DNA from: JBKPCD01 sp046727175
GTDB taxonomy: Bacteria > Acidobacteriota > Vicinamibacteria > Vicinamibacterales > 2-12-FULL-66-21
Direction of reading: 5' to 3'
Assembly (NCBI GenBank): GCA_046727175.1
Contig: JBKPCD010000158.1
Location: 4,331 to 68,330, forward strand
DNA length: 64,000 bases
The position numbers were made by a program, and so were the translations under genes. The notes under the pieces are model-generated. The model searched no databases. It was given only the letters and a program-made list of their open reading frames with translations, and was not told where the DNA came from. Below, one piece after another: positions 7,906 through 16,245 of the stretch. Numbering within the stretch: position 1 is the stretch's first letter; each line of letters begins with the position of its first letter.

Positions 7906-9539
7906 CGTGCGAGCCCCAATCCACGAAGTGTGTTGCGTGCCTGAACCTCGCCGAAGCCGAACTCGTCGTCACGGCCTGGCGTGCCCAGATCGGTGGCGAA
8001 CTTCTCGAGTGCCGCTTCGATCGCGGCAGGTGACGTGATCCCCTGCTGAATCAGCATCGCGGCCACGCCCGCGACGTGGGGTGCCGCCATCGACGTGCCG
8101 GTGAAGTAGAAGTACGCGACCGCATCGAATCGTGGCGCGATGAACCGTGACGGCTCACTCGTGAACGTCTCCACCAGATCGAGATCCAGCGTCTGCTGGA
8201 GAATGCCCCCCTCGTCGCCGAACCCCCGAAACGATTCGCCTGGCGCCGCGAGCTCCATGTAGCCTCCGGTCGTCGAGTAGAACGCCCGGTTGTGATTGCG
8301 ATCGGTGGCCGCGACCGAGACGGCACCCTGCACGCGGTTGGCGATCTCGGCGTAAACCTCCGTCTCGTTTCCGTCCTCGAACCCGTTGCCCCCCGCGATG
8401 GCAACGAACACCCCCTTTCCAACCGCGTACCTGATTGCGTCCTCGACGACAGGAGCAGACCTGGCGGGACCCGTCCGGCCGATGCTCATGTTGATCACCT
8501 GCGCGCCGTTGTCCGCCGCATACCGGATGCCGCGTGCGACGGTGTCGTCGGTACCGGTATTCGGCGACCCGAAAATCACGTCCCAGTCGCTGTCGATGAC
8601 CTTGACCGGCATCAGCTTCACGTTGAACGCGACGCCGGCAACGCCGATGTTGTTGTTCGTCGTCTGACCGATGGTGCCGCTCACGTGCGTACCGTGACCG
8701 TCGAGATCGACCGGAACGGTCGTATCCCAGATGAAGTCGCGCGGCGCGACGAACCGGCTCGAGGGGCCAAGATCCGGCGCAGCGACGAACGAGAGACTCA
8801 AATTGCCAAGGGCGGGATAGAGCGTGCCACTGGAGCCGCCGACGAAGACGTCGCCGTCGGCATCGACGCGAAACGCACTGGCTCTGTACGAACGCGTCGT
8901 GCTGGTGTACGCGACGCCAGTATCGAGCACCGCTACCGTAATCGTCGAGCCTGCTGCCGGCTGAATGTCCCACGCGTGTTCCATGTCGATATCGGGCAGG
9001 TTCCATTGCTTCGAGTAGAGAGGATCGTTGGGCCTGAAGTACGCGCGCACGCGATACGCGGGCTGGGCGTACTCGACGCCGGCCCTCACAGCCAGCGCAG
9101 CTGCTGCAGCTTCGGCGTCCTCTGTCGGATCGATGTTCACGATCTCGAAATCGGCTGATGACGGTTGCTCGGACGCTCTCGCTCTGGTCGCGGAAAGCGC
9201 CGACACGCGCGCCGTCGACGATGTGCCGGCGCGGAACTTGACAATCAGTTTGCCGGCAACGTAGCGCGCTCCAGATGCGCCGACTCGTTCGGGCGGACCG
9301 TTCAGCGACCGAATCGATTCACGTACCCGCGCTTCAGGACTATCGGGCGCACGATACACGCGCGCGACGAGTCCGCGATCGATGGCGGGCATCGCCGCGG
9401 AACGTTGTGCGGTCTGCTCCTGCCCGCGCGTGTTGTGAACGATGAGGAAACTGAGAACGATCGACAGAATCAGAACAGGGGACCGACCGCTACGCACCTT
9501 TCGCACGATTGCACCTTTCGCTCCTCCGACTCCAAGCAC
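7902..9539 (-). CDS. Subtilisin-like serine protease (S8), exported
   Basis: This 545-residue protein has a hydrophobic N-terminus (about 19-36), an inhibitor-like propeptide (about 92-165, with GKLIVKFRAGTSS and GVEYAQPAYRVR) and a subtilase domain. The catalytic triad is D206 in VAVLDTGVAY, H282 in DGHGTHVSGTIG and S483 in FTGTSMAAPHVAGVAAML; N385 in AIAGGNG is the oxyanion asparagine. A mature protease working in the periplasm or outside the cell is expected. The distance between D206 and H282 is long, with an insert rich in Ser, Gly and Thr. The start is uncertain by some codons: a GTG inside the first 15 residues would also leave a good signal peptide. Confidence 0.95.
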   Translation of the reverse strand: MLGVGGAKGAIVRKVRSGRSPVLILSIVLSFLIVHNTRGQEQTAQRSAAMPAIDRGLVARVYRAPDSPEARVRESIRSLNGPPERVGASGARYVAGKLIVKFRAGTSSTARVSALSATRARASEQPSSADFEIVNIDPTEDAEAAAAALAVRAGVEYAQPAYRVRAYFRPNDPLYSKQWNLPDIDMEHAWDIQPAAGSTITVAVLDTGVAYTSTTRSYRASAFRVDADGDVFVGGSSGTLYPALGNLSLSFVAAPDLGPSSRFVAPRDFIWDTTVPVDLDGHGTHVSGTIGQTTNNNIGVAGVAFNVKLMPVKVIDSDWDVIFGSPNTGTDDTVARGIRYAADNGAQVINMSIGRTGPARSAPVVEDAIRYAVGKGVFVAIAGGNGFEDGNETEVYAEIANRVQGAVSVAATDRNHNRAFYSTTGGYMELAAPGESFRGFGDEGGILQQTLDLDLVETFTSEPSRFIAPRFDAVAYFYFTGTSMAAPHVAGVAAMLIQQGITSPAAIEAALEKFATDLGTPGRDDEFGFGEVQARNTLRGLGLAR

Positions 9540-9720
9540 CGAGAACCAAGCACGTCATGCATGCAAACTTTGCGACTAGCTGTTGGGAACCACCTCGCGC
9601 AGCTCAACTGCTGAGACGAGCACCGTCGATCGCTTCACGTTCGTCACTCGGAGAGCACAGCCTGTCTCGAAAGACGGACATGGGCTCCAACCGCCGCGTG
9701 CGCGACAACGGAGCGTGGGC

Positions 9721-9985
9721 GCTGTCGTAGAAGGCGAAGTGACGCGCGGCGCTGACGATTACCTTGCCAAACCGTTCGTTAGCTGCGACCTACTCGCCAG
9801 GGTGGGCACGTTCACGCGGCGGGACGAACTCACGCTCGATCGCCTCACCGAGGCGACCTTGCAATGTTCCGGTGCACCTTTGACACGGCAGCCGCGTCGC
9901 AATCGTGCGCGGGCGTCAGGTCGAGCTGACACGGCAGGAGTTCGATCTGCTCCATCGTCTGACGTCGCGTCGCGGGATGATGCTA
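9721..9985 (+). pseudogene. Remnant of an OmpR-type response regulator
   Basis: Two fragments in different frames match one response regulator. At 9721-9830 the frame gives EVTRGADDYLAKPF followed by a leucine/alanine-rich LLARV, which is the C-terminal end of a receiver domain including the conserved Lys-Pro. At 9884-9985, in another frame and behind a TGA at 9881-9883, the sequence reads VRGRQVELTRQEFDLLHRL, the start of the winged-helix effector. The first half of the receiver and most of the effector are missing, and the fragment stops where the PadR gene on the other strand begins. This is a decayed gene, not an expressed protein. Confidence 0.75.
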
Positions 9986-9991
9986 GGGTAC

Positions 9992-10351
9992 TCACCCCTC
10001 TCGCGCGGGACCCATCACACGTGCGATGGCGTCGGCCAGCTGCTTCCACTTCGATTTCTCGCGAGTGAGCTGCTTGCGCCCGGCCGGCGTGAGCCGGTAG
10101 TACTTGAACTCTCGGTTGCGGTCTCTGGCGATCTCCCACGCGGAGGTCACCCAGCCTTTCTTCTCCAATCGATGGAGCGCCGGGTACAGCGACCCATGCT
10201 CGACCTGCAGCACGTCGTCGGTCGTCCGCTGGATGTGTTTGGCGATCTCGTGGCCGTGGGCGGGCCCGAAGAGGAGCGTCCGCAGGATCAGCATATCGAG
10301 CGTGCCCTGCAACAGAACAACTCGATCGTCTTTTGGCATCGTGGTAGACAT
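9992..10351 (-). CDS. PadR-family transcriptional regulator (no permease beside it)
   Basis: The 119-residue protein is a typical PadR winged helix: VVLLQGTLDMLILRTLLFGP, then HGHEIAKHIQ, the recognition region HGSLYPALHRLEKKGWVTS, the wing with KYYRLTPAGRKQLTRE, and a short C-terminal helix. PadR proteins of this size usually sit directly before an ADOP permease in Acidobacteriota, but here no permease follows. A perfect inverted repeat lies exactly over the start codon at 10351, so translation may really begin at the second ATG (10339, protein MPKDDRVV). DNA binding and autoregulation are inferred from the family. Confidence 0.9.
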   Translation of the reverse strand: MSTTMPKDDRVVLLQGTLDMLILRTLLFGPAHGHEIAKHIQRTTDDVLQVEHGSLYPALHRLEKKGWVTSAWEIARDRNREFKYYRLTPAGRKQLTREKSKWKQLADAIARVMGPAREG

Positions 10352-10357
10352 TCTACC
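10343..10357. promoter_or_regulatory. Palindrome over the PadR start codon, candidate operator
   Basis: GGTAGA (10343-10348), three bases, TCTACC (10352-10357) is a perfect inverted repeat. On the minus strand its central three bases are the ATG at 10351. The half-site words TCTAC and GTAGA recur in palindromes near two other PadR genes of this window, at 33161-33175 and 38959-38980. Use as an autoregulatory site is inference. Confidence 0.5.
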
Positions 10358-10364
10358 GCCGTCT

Positions 10365-10745
10365 TTACCACCTGTTTGTCCCGGACTTCAGCCACGCTCT
10401 GATGCCCTGGCCGGCAAGCGGTTCCTGGGCGAAGCGCGGGATCACGTGCATGTGCGCGTGGAATACTTCCTGACCGCCGGTCTTCCCGCAGTTCCATCCG
10501 ATGTTGTAGCCGTCAGGCCTGAACTCATCGTCCATCCAGCGCTTCACCACAGCTAAGAGCCTGAACGTCGCGACGATCTCCGCCTCTGTGAGATCGAAGA
10601 CCGTCTCTCTGTGCGCCGCGGGAACGATGATCCCCGAGTGCTTCAGCGATCCCTGATACCGCTCGTCCTGAATGAACAGCGCCAGATCGTTCCGAAAGAC
10701 AATCCGCGAGGCTGCCTCGGTCATCGAGCAGTAGGGGCAATCCAT
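10365..10745 (-). CDS. HIT-family hydrolase
   Basis: I use the ATG at 10745, giving a 126-residue protein that starts MDCPYCSM; the frame is open further upstream but without sensible protein sequence. The histidine triad is present as HAHMHVIP in the C-terminal half, and an N-terminal CxxC (DCPYC) could bind zinc, as in several HIT proteins. The family hydrolyses or transfers nucleotidyl groups from nucleotide derivatives; the substrate here is not evident. The gene follows the histidine phosphatase on the same strand after 22 bases, so the two may share a transcript. Confidence 0.92.
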   Translation of the reverse strand: MDCPYCSMTEAASRIVFRNDLALFIQDERYQGSLKHSGIIVPAAHRETVFDLTEAEIVATFRLLAVVKRWMDDEFRPDGYNIGWNCGKTGGQEVFHAHMHVIPRFAQEPLAGQGIRAWLKSGTNRW

Positions 10746-10767
10746 CGCGTGCAGCTCGGTTGCTCGC

Positions 10768-11442
10768 CTACGCGCGCCCGCCGTGGTCCCACCACTTCGA
10801 CAGACTCTGATCCGTAACGCGCGTGTCGGTTGCATAGTGGGAGATATCGTTGAAGAGCATCAGGCGTGCGCGGACCGGATCGCGAAAGTCCAGGATGTTG
10901 AGGCAGGCAGGCCGCTGATCGAGCCGATCGCGGTACCCCCGCGCATCGAAACCGAGCAGGCTGCTGAGGAGCAGGCGAATCGTCGCTTTGTGAGACACGG
11001 CGAGGACGCGCTGGCCCGCGTGCCGGACGATAATCTCGCGGATCGCCGGCAGCGCGCGGGCAAGAACCGACACGCCTGATTCGCCGCCTGCCGGCGCGAA
11101 CGTGAAGGGATCCGCCTCCCATGCCGCGTACTCGCTCGCGAAGCGCGTCTCGACTTCGTGCCGCGTCAACCCCTCCCAGTGCCCGTGGCTGATCTCTCGC
11201 AGTCCGTCGGACGTCATGGGCTCGAGCCGACAGGGTCCGGCGATGATCCGCGCCGTCTCCACGGTCCGTGAATACGGACTGCAGTAAATCCCGGAGATGC
11301 CTTCTCGGCGCAGCCGCTCGCCCAGACGCACGGCCTGACCGCGTCCTTCCTCCGAGAGATCGACGCCGATGTCGCCTGAGAAGCGATCTTCGGCCGTCAA
11401 CTGTGTCGCGCCATGGCGAACGAGATAGAGGCGTGTCGTCAC
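10768..11442 (-). CDS. Histidine phosphatase superfamily protein (phosphoglycerate mutase-like)
   Basis: The 224-residue protein opens with LYLVRHGATQLTAEDRFSG, the RHG signature that holds the phospho-accepting histidine at about residue 9. The rest of the active site follows: the SPYSRTVETARII block, the glutamate in LREISHGHWEGLT, and a second histidine in VLAVSHKATIRLLL. Small proteins of this kind act on sugar phosphates, alpha-ribazole phosphate or nucleotides; nothing here selects one. The C-terminal 40 residues are longer than the minimal fold. The start fits the ATG at 11442 and the next gene downstream on the strand is the HIT protein. Confidence 0.9.
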   Translation of the reverse strand: MTTRLYLVRHGATQLTAEDRFSGDIGVDLSEEGRGQAVRLGERLRREGISGIYCSPYSRTVETARIIAGPCRLEPMTSDGLREISHGHWEGLTRHEVETRFASEYAAWEADPFTFAPAGGESGVSVLARALPAIREIIVRHAGQRVLAVSHKATIRLLLSSLLGFDARGYRDRLDQRPACLNILDFRDPVRARLMLFNDISHYATDTRVTDQSLSKWWDHGGRA

Positions 11443-11507
11443 GCCAGAATCTTACTCCGTCCAGAGTACGACGACTGGAGTTGGTGGGGCGGCTGCCAGC
11501 TTCAGTA

Positions 11508-11610
11508 GCTCGGGGGCTCGGTGGCTCGGGGGCTCGGTGGCTCGGGGGCTCGGTGGCTCGGGGGCTCGGTGGCTCGGTGGCTCGGTGGCTCGGTGGCTCG
11601 GTGGCTCGGA
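11508..11610. repeat. Octamer tandem repeat GCTCGG(G/T)G, about 13 units
   Basis: An 8 bp unit repeats without interruption from 11508 to 11610. Position seven alternates between G and T in the first half and settles to T in the second, so the array reads GCTCGGGG, GCTCGGTG and so on. It lies between the phosphatase gene and the toxin-antitoxin promoter. Because eight is not a multiple of three, the frames through it encode only Ser/His/Arg/Ala/Glu/Pro filler. A related octamer occurs at 22563-22610. Confidence 0.9.
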
Positions 11611-11687
11611 AGGAATTGTCTCGGTTTCAGGCCGTCGATATCTTCTGGGTCATGAAGTTCGCCGTGCGAAGCGGCGGGCAATGTGCA

Positions 11688-11714
11688 ATGTGATACACAT
11701 ATTTCGTTCATAAT
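11688..11714 (+). promoter_or_regulatory. Candidate promoter and operator of the toxin-antitoxin pair
   Basis: An inverted repeat ATGTG (11688-11692), three bases, CACAT (11696-11700) is followed by CATAAT (11709-11714), which matches five of six bases of a sigma-70 -10 box. The antitoxin ATG is at 11721, only seven bases downstream, so transcription would begin close to or at the start codon. No convincing -35 box was found. Binding by the ribbon-helix-helix antitoxin is inferred from family behaviour. Confidence 0.35.
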
Positions 11715-11720
11715 ACTGCC

Positions 11721-11954
11721 ATGAAGAATGTTCAGGTTACTGTGGACGATGAGACGCTCCGTCAGGTCGATCGAGTGTCCAAGTCGCTGGGGCTGAAGCG
11801 ATCCGAGATCGTGCGGCAGGCGCTTCGACAGTGGCTCCGACGCCAGGCAGTCGAGCGTTTCGAAGATAGCTGGATCGCGGCGGTCCGGAAACATTCCGAC
11901 GACCCGGCCCGAGGGGACGACTGGATCGGAATCCAGGCCTGGAGCCGCAAATGA
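11721..11954 (+). CDS. Ribbon-helix-helix antitoxin (CopG/MazE-like)
   Basis: The 77 residues start with the beta strand MKNVQVTVDDETLRQVDRVS, then helix one, a turn, and helix two in KRSEIVRQALRQWLRR, which is the classic ribbon-helix-helix fold for DNA binding. The C-terminal tail (about 43-77, with Trp and many charged residues) would wrap the toxin. Its stop overlaps the start of the MazF-like gene by four bases, the usual arrangement for a type II toxin-antitoxin operon in which the antitoxin also represses the pair. Confidence 0.88.
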   Translation: MKNVQVTVDDETLRQVDRVSKSLGLKRSEIVRQALRQWLRRQAVERFEDSWIAAVRKHSDDPARGDDWIGIQAWSRK

Positions 11955-12274
11955 ACCGCGGCGACGTGTGGGAGATCGATCTGGGAGGGCGCGCCGGCAA
12001 GCGGCCGGCAGTGATCCTGACTCGACAGGCGGTCATCCCGCACGTGAGCCATGTCACGGTCGCGGAGATTACGTCAAAGGAAAAGGGCTACCCCACTGAA
12101 GTTGCGATTGCACTGAAGGCGAACTTGCGCCGCGAGTCGTTCGTGCACCTCGATAACGTTCAAACCGTATCGAAGGCTCGCGCGGTCAAGTACATCGGCG
12201 CGCTGGACGCCGCAACGATGCAGACGATAGGTCGAACGCTGATTCTCGCACTCGAACTCGAGAACTGTTTGTAG
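11951..12274 (+). CDS. MazF/PemK-family toxin (endoribonuclease)
   Basis: The 107-residue protein shows the MazF fold at once: MNRGDVWEIDLGG, then KRPAVILTRQAV with the conserved Arg-Pro and a Thr in place of the usual Ser, VAEITSKEKGYPTEVAI, and LDNVQTVSKARAVKYIGAL. Members cut RNA at short sequence motifs and are held inactive by the partner antitoxin. Length and motifs are normal, so the gene looks intact. The GTACATCGGCGC region near the end encodes the usual helix. The ATG at 11951 overlaps the antitoxin stop. Confidence 0.9.
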   Translation: MNRGDVWEIDLGGRAGKRPAVILTRQAVIPHVSHVTVAEITSKEKGYPTEVAIALKANLRRESFVHLDNVQTVSKARAVKYIGALDAATMQTIGRTLILALELENCL

Positions 12275-12278
12275 CTGA

Positions 12279-13238
12279 TTAGTCGATTCGCCGACGTTCG
12301 CGTCCCCGCCGCGTCTCTCCAGCCGCATCGGTTGCCGCCTGCCACAGCAGCATTACGGCATACGCCCGCCACGGCCGCCACGTCGCGGATCGCCGATCGA
12401 GCTCGCGGGAGGTGCAGTCACCAGCCATCCTGCACAGGACTCGATCGCCGCTCGGAAACGCATCGCAATCGCGGAAGGCGCGCATCGCGATGTACTCCGC
12501 GGTCCAGGGACCGATGCCCGGCAAATCTTTCAACACACGACGCGTCATCACCGGATCGGACGACGCTCCGAACGACAGGCCACCCTCGGCAACGCGGCGC
12601 GCCAGCGCGCGGATCGTCCCGGCGCGCGAGCCCACTACGCCCGCGCGCTCGATCGGGGCATCGGCGAGTTGAACAGCCGTGGGAAACAATCGGCCGGGTG
12701 CGGGGCCGTCCGCGACTGGCGAACCGAACAGTGCCGCAATGCGCCCGGCAATCGTCGTCGCTGCCGGGACGCTAATCTGCTGACCGAGAATGGCGCGAAC
12801 CGCGAGCTCGAATCCGTCCCAGGTGCCAGGAAGCCGAATGCCCGGATGTCTCGCGAGCGGATCGCGCAGCAGTGGATCTACGCGAAGCCACTTCGCAACA
12901 GCCGCGGGATTGCACCCGAGGTCGAACATGCCGCGCACGCGGTCGACGATGACGGGCAGCGCCAGCGAGGTCGGCACGTCGGCCTGGAGGCGAACGGCGG
13001 ATCGTTGATGCGAAATCCGGATCCAACCGGCGATCCCGTCCACGGTGATCGTGCGGCCGTAAGTGCCGTCCATGACGAATTCAACGCCAGGCGTCGCTCG
13101 CGCGCGGAGAAAAGCGAGCATCGCGCCCCAATCGTACGGCCGTCGATACGGCAACAGAACCCGATGGCACTCCGACTGCCTCCCATCGTCAGTGGCAGGT
13201 GCGGAGCCAGAAGACGGCGTGAACGGCTTCTGTCCCAT
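12279..13238 (-). CDS. alkA: DNA-3-methyladenine glycosylase II (AlkA-like)
   Basis: This 319-residue protein has an N-terminal AlkA-type domain (about 25-125, with LPYRRPYDWGAMLAFLRARA) and a C-terminal HhH-GPD glycosylase domain. The helix-hairpin-helix is LKDLPGIGPWTAEYIAMRAF (about 236-255), and the catalytic aspartate is D265 in DAFPSGDRVL. It should excise alkylated bases in base-excision repair. It lacks the Ada-type zinc and HTH domains seen fused in some relatives. The extreme N- and C-termini are charged and poorly conserved in appearance, so the start at 13238 could be a few codons too far upstream. Confidence 0.92.
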   Translation of the reverse strand: MGQKPFTPSSGSAPATDDGRQSECHRVLLPYRRPYDWGAMLAFLRARATPGVEFVMDGTYGRTITVDGIAGWIRISHQRSAVRLQADVPTSLALPVIVDRVRGMFDLGCNPAAVAKWLRVDPLLRDPLARHPGIRLPGTWDGFELAVRAILGQQISVPAATTIAGRIAALFGSPVADGPAPGRLFPTAVQLADAPIERAGVVGSRAGTIRALARRVAEGGLSFGASSDPVMTRRVLKDLPGIGPWTAEYIAMRAFRDCDAFPSGDRVLCRMAGDCTSRELDRRSATWRPWRAYAVMLLWQAATDAAGETRRGRERRRID

Positions 13239-13378
13239 GAAAACCGAGGATGAGCCTCAGATCGTGTCGGCGTCAAGCTACAGGAACGCGGCGACTGCAT
13301 CCACGAACGTCACGTAACCGAGCAGTAGGACAGTAGGACGGTATTATCAAATCTCGCGGCCCGTGCCCGGCTCGCGGC

Positions 13379-16132
13379 TCACTCGTGCCGGAGTGCGATC
13401 AGCGGGTCCACCTTCGTCGCGTGCCTCGCGGGTCCGTAGCCCGCGGCGAGGCCGGTGCCGATGAAGAGCACCGACGCGCCGACGAACGTCACCGGATCCA
13501 GTGGCGGAAGCCCGAAGAGAAACGCCGTGAGGATCCGGCCGACGCCCGCGCCGAGCGTCAGGCCGATTGCCGCGCCAATGACGGTCAGCGACATGCCTTC
13601 TCGTAAGACGACGTGCAGGATGTCACGCGGCGCGGCGCCCAGAGCGACACGGAGGCCAAACTCGCGAGTGCGGCGAATGACGGTGAATGCGGTCACGCCG
13701 TAGATTCCGAGAGCCGCGAGCAGCAACCCGATCGCACCCAGGCTGCCCGAGACCGTGGCAGCGATCCGCTGCGGCACGAGGCCGAGCGCCACAGATTCAT
13801 TCAGCGTCTGCGAGGTCGCAATCGTGAGACCCGGATCCATGGCCGCGATCAGGCGCCTGATCATCTGGTTCGCTCCCCGCCCCTCCGTCGTGCGCGTGAC
13901 AACCAACATGCTCGACGTCAGCGCAGAGGACTGTTGTTGCAGCGGCAGATACACAAAGGACTCCGACAGGCCGTCGATGAGGCTCGTGGACTTGATGTCG
14001 CGCGCCACACCCACGACGAGCAACATCTCCGATCCGCCGTCTTTCTTCTCGATCCGATGCAACAAATACTTGCCGAGCGCGTTCTGGCCCGGCCAGTAGT
14101 GACGGGCCGCGGTCTCACCGACGATCGCGACGGGCTGTGCGCCGGCGCGGTCGGTGTCCGTGAAGTCACGACCCGCAATCAGCGGAATTCGGAGGGTCGC
14201 GAAATACCCAGGTTCGACGATGTTGCCGTCGGGCTCGAATGAATCCTCTTCCGCGGGTGGTGCACCCGGAACGCTCAGGGCCAGGCCGAGACCCTCGAAG
14301 CCGCCGGGAACCACGCGCGCGGCCGTGGCGGCCTGAACGCCTGGAATCTGCCGGACCCGGGTGATGAGATCGTGAAAGAACTGTGGGCGGTTGACGTCGG
14401 TGTAACGACTCGTCGTCAGATCGACCGGCGTGAGCTCGACGTTTTGCGGATCGTATCCGGGATCGAGCGTGCCCGCACGCTGCAGCGCCCGCATGAACAG
14501 CCCCGCACTGAGAACGAGCGTCAGGCTGAAGGCCACCTGCGCGACGACGAGCATCCGTCGTAGACGCGAGCCACCAGACGTTCCATGTGAATCCGTCTTG
14601 AGCTCCGCAACGGGATCCGTCTTCGACGCCCGAACCGCCGGCGCAAGTCCCGATAGCAACGCGGCGGCGAGCGTCAGCAACGCGGTGAACACGACCACGC
14701 GGCCGTCGAGCGGCAGGGACACGGCGACAGGAAACGGCAGCGCCGGCAACAAGGCCACGAGCAGCGACGTGGCGACTCGCGCGAGTCCGACGCCGACTGC
14801 GCCAGCGAGCACGAAGAGCACGGTCGTCTCCATCAGCAGCTGGCGCACGAGACGAGCACGGCCCGCGCCGATCGACAACCGGATGGCAACCTCGCGACGA
14901 CGTGCCGCCGCACGGGCGAGGAGCACGCCTGAAACGTTCGCACAGGCGACGAGGAGCACCAGCGACACGATGCCTGTCAGGAGCCCGAAGAACGCGGCGA
15001 CCAGTCCGCGGTTACCGGGCACGCTCGACGAGGGCACGAGCCGGAGCCCGCGCCTTCCCATCTGATCCGGGTATTCCTGACGAAGATTCTGCCCAATCGA
15101 ATCGAGCTCCGCTGACGCGCGCGACAGGGGAACACCCGGTTTCAGCCGTCCACCCATGACGAGCCAGCCGCCGCCGCGTTCGGTGAACATGTTCTTTCTT
15201 TGCGGGTCCATGACCGCGGCCGTCGACAACGGCAGCCAGAGATCCGGAGCGACGATACCCGTCCCCTGAAATCGATCGGGTGCGATGCCTGCGACGGTGA
15301 CAGGAAGCCCGTCGATCTGAACCGTGCGCCCGACGATCGCTGGATCCTGATTGAAGCGTTGGACCCACAACCGGTAACTGAGAACGATGACCGCGTCTCG
15401 CGACTCGAGATCCAGGCCAACCTCGCTCCGGCCGTTCGGTACGGAAATGGAGGGCTGAGCGGCTACCCCGAAAAAGTGCCCCACGACCGGCCGGACGCCG
15501 AGCACGGAGAAATAGTTCGACGAGACCACGTATCCAAAAACGCGGTCGGCGCCGCCGGAAGCGTCTACGGCAAGGCTCATCGCGTGCGGGAACATCACGT
15601 GTGCGAACACTCCGTCGAGCGTTGTCGACCGGCGACGCACGTCGAGAAAGGTTGGATACGATCCGGGATTGAACCCCCCATCGTCGCGGCTGACGCCAAT
15701 GTCGACCAGGCGCTCCGGGTCGGGCACGCCGGTCGGCGAACGGAACAACAGCGCATTCGCCACCGTGAAGACGGCGCTGTTTGCGCCGATGGCGATGGCG
15801 ATCGACAGCACGGCCGTCGCCGCCATCGTAGGATTGCGGCGAAGCAGCCGCACCGCGTAGGTAGCATCGCGACGCGCGTCTTCGAGCCAGACGAAGGACG
15901 CCTCGCTGCGGTGGAGATCTTTCGTCCGCTCCACACCACCCAAGGCGAGCTTCGCGGCGCGTTGTGCCTGATCCGGCGTAAGACCGCGCCGGCGATATTC
16001 GTCCTCGAGCAGGCCAAGGTGCGAACTCAGCTCACGCGCGAGCTCGTCGTCCCCGCGCCGCCCCGGGCGGACGACGTTGGCCAGCCTGCAAAGGAATCGC
16101 CTGAGTGATGCTGGGGGCAAATCCGCCTCCAC
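13379..16132 (-). CDS. ADOP-family permease with N-terminal prefix domain
   Basis: At 917 residues this has the full ADOP layout. A cytoplasmic prefix (about 25-85, DDELARELSSHLGLLEDEYR, then AAKLALGGVERTKD) is followed by a first membrane helix TAVLSIAIAIGANSAVFTVA, a large periplasmic MacB-type domain, an FtsX block with LLVACANVSGVLLARAAARR and VAIRLSIGAGRARLVRQLL, a second periplasmic domain, and a last FtsX block ending KVDPLIALRHE. No ATPase and no PadR gene is adjacent, although the prefix type normally accompanies a PadR. The first codon is GTG at 16132. Substrate and partner ATPase are unknown. Confidence 0.93.
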   Translation of the reverse strand: MEADLPPASLRRFLCRLANVVRPGRRGDDELARELSSHLGLLEDEYRRRGLTPDQAQRAAKLALGGVERTKDLHRSEASFVWLEDARRDATYAVRLLRRNPTMAATAVLSIAIAIGANSAVFTVANALLFRSPTGVPDPERLVDIGVSRDDGGFNPGSYPTFLDVRRRSTTLDGVFAHVMFPHAMSLAVDASGGADRVFGYVVSSNYFSVLGVRPVVGHFFGVAAQPSISVPNGRSEVGLDLESRDAVIVLSYRLWVQRFNQDPAIVGRTVQIDGLPVTVAGIAPDRFQGTGIVAPDLWLPLSTAAVMDPQRKNMFTERGGGWLVMGGRLKPGVPLSRASAELDSIGQNLRQEYPDQMGRRGLRLVPSSSVPGNRGLVAAFFGLLTGIVSLVLLVACANVSGVLLARAAARRREVAIRLSIGAGRARLVRQLLMETTVLFVLAGAVGVGLARVATSLLVALLPALPFPVAVSLPLDGRVVVFTALLTLAAALLSGLAPAVRASKTDPVAELKTDSHGTSGGSRLRRMLVVAQVAFSLTLVLSAGLFMRALQRAGTLDPGYDPQNVELTPVDLTTSRYTDVNRPQFFHDLITRVRQIPGVQAATAARVVPGGFEGLGLALSVPGAPPAEEDSFEPDGNIVEPGYFATLRIPLIAGRDFTDTDRAGAQPVAIVGETAARHYWPGQNALGKYLLHRIEKKDGGSEMLLVVGVARDIKSTSLIDGLSESFVYLPLQQQSSALTSSMLVVTRTTEGRGANQMIRRLIAAMDPGLTIATSQTLNESVALGLVPQRIAATVSGSLGAIGLLLAALGIYGVTAFTVIRRTREFGLRVALGAAPRDILHVVLREGMSLTVIGAAIGLTLGAGVGRILTAFLFGLPPLDPVTFVGASVLFIGTGLAAGYGPARHATKVDPLIALRHE

Positions 16133-16245
16133 TAGACATCCAAGGTGAGAGCTTCTCGTACTTCTACTAGGACGTCAAGTGCAGTCTGATGGTTCACACG
16201 CTCGAGCCGCCTCGCCGGACGGCTTTCGTTGCATAATCGAGAGGC

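Noticed and set aside
11502..11894. Minus-strand frame with repeats of Ser-His-Arg-Ala-Thr-Glu-Pro-Pro
   Set aside because: It is produced by the octamer array and the antisense strand of the antitoxin gene; the 8 bp unit read in three frames makes the peptide periodic by chance.
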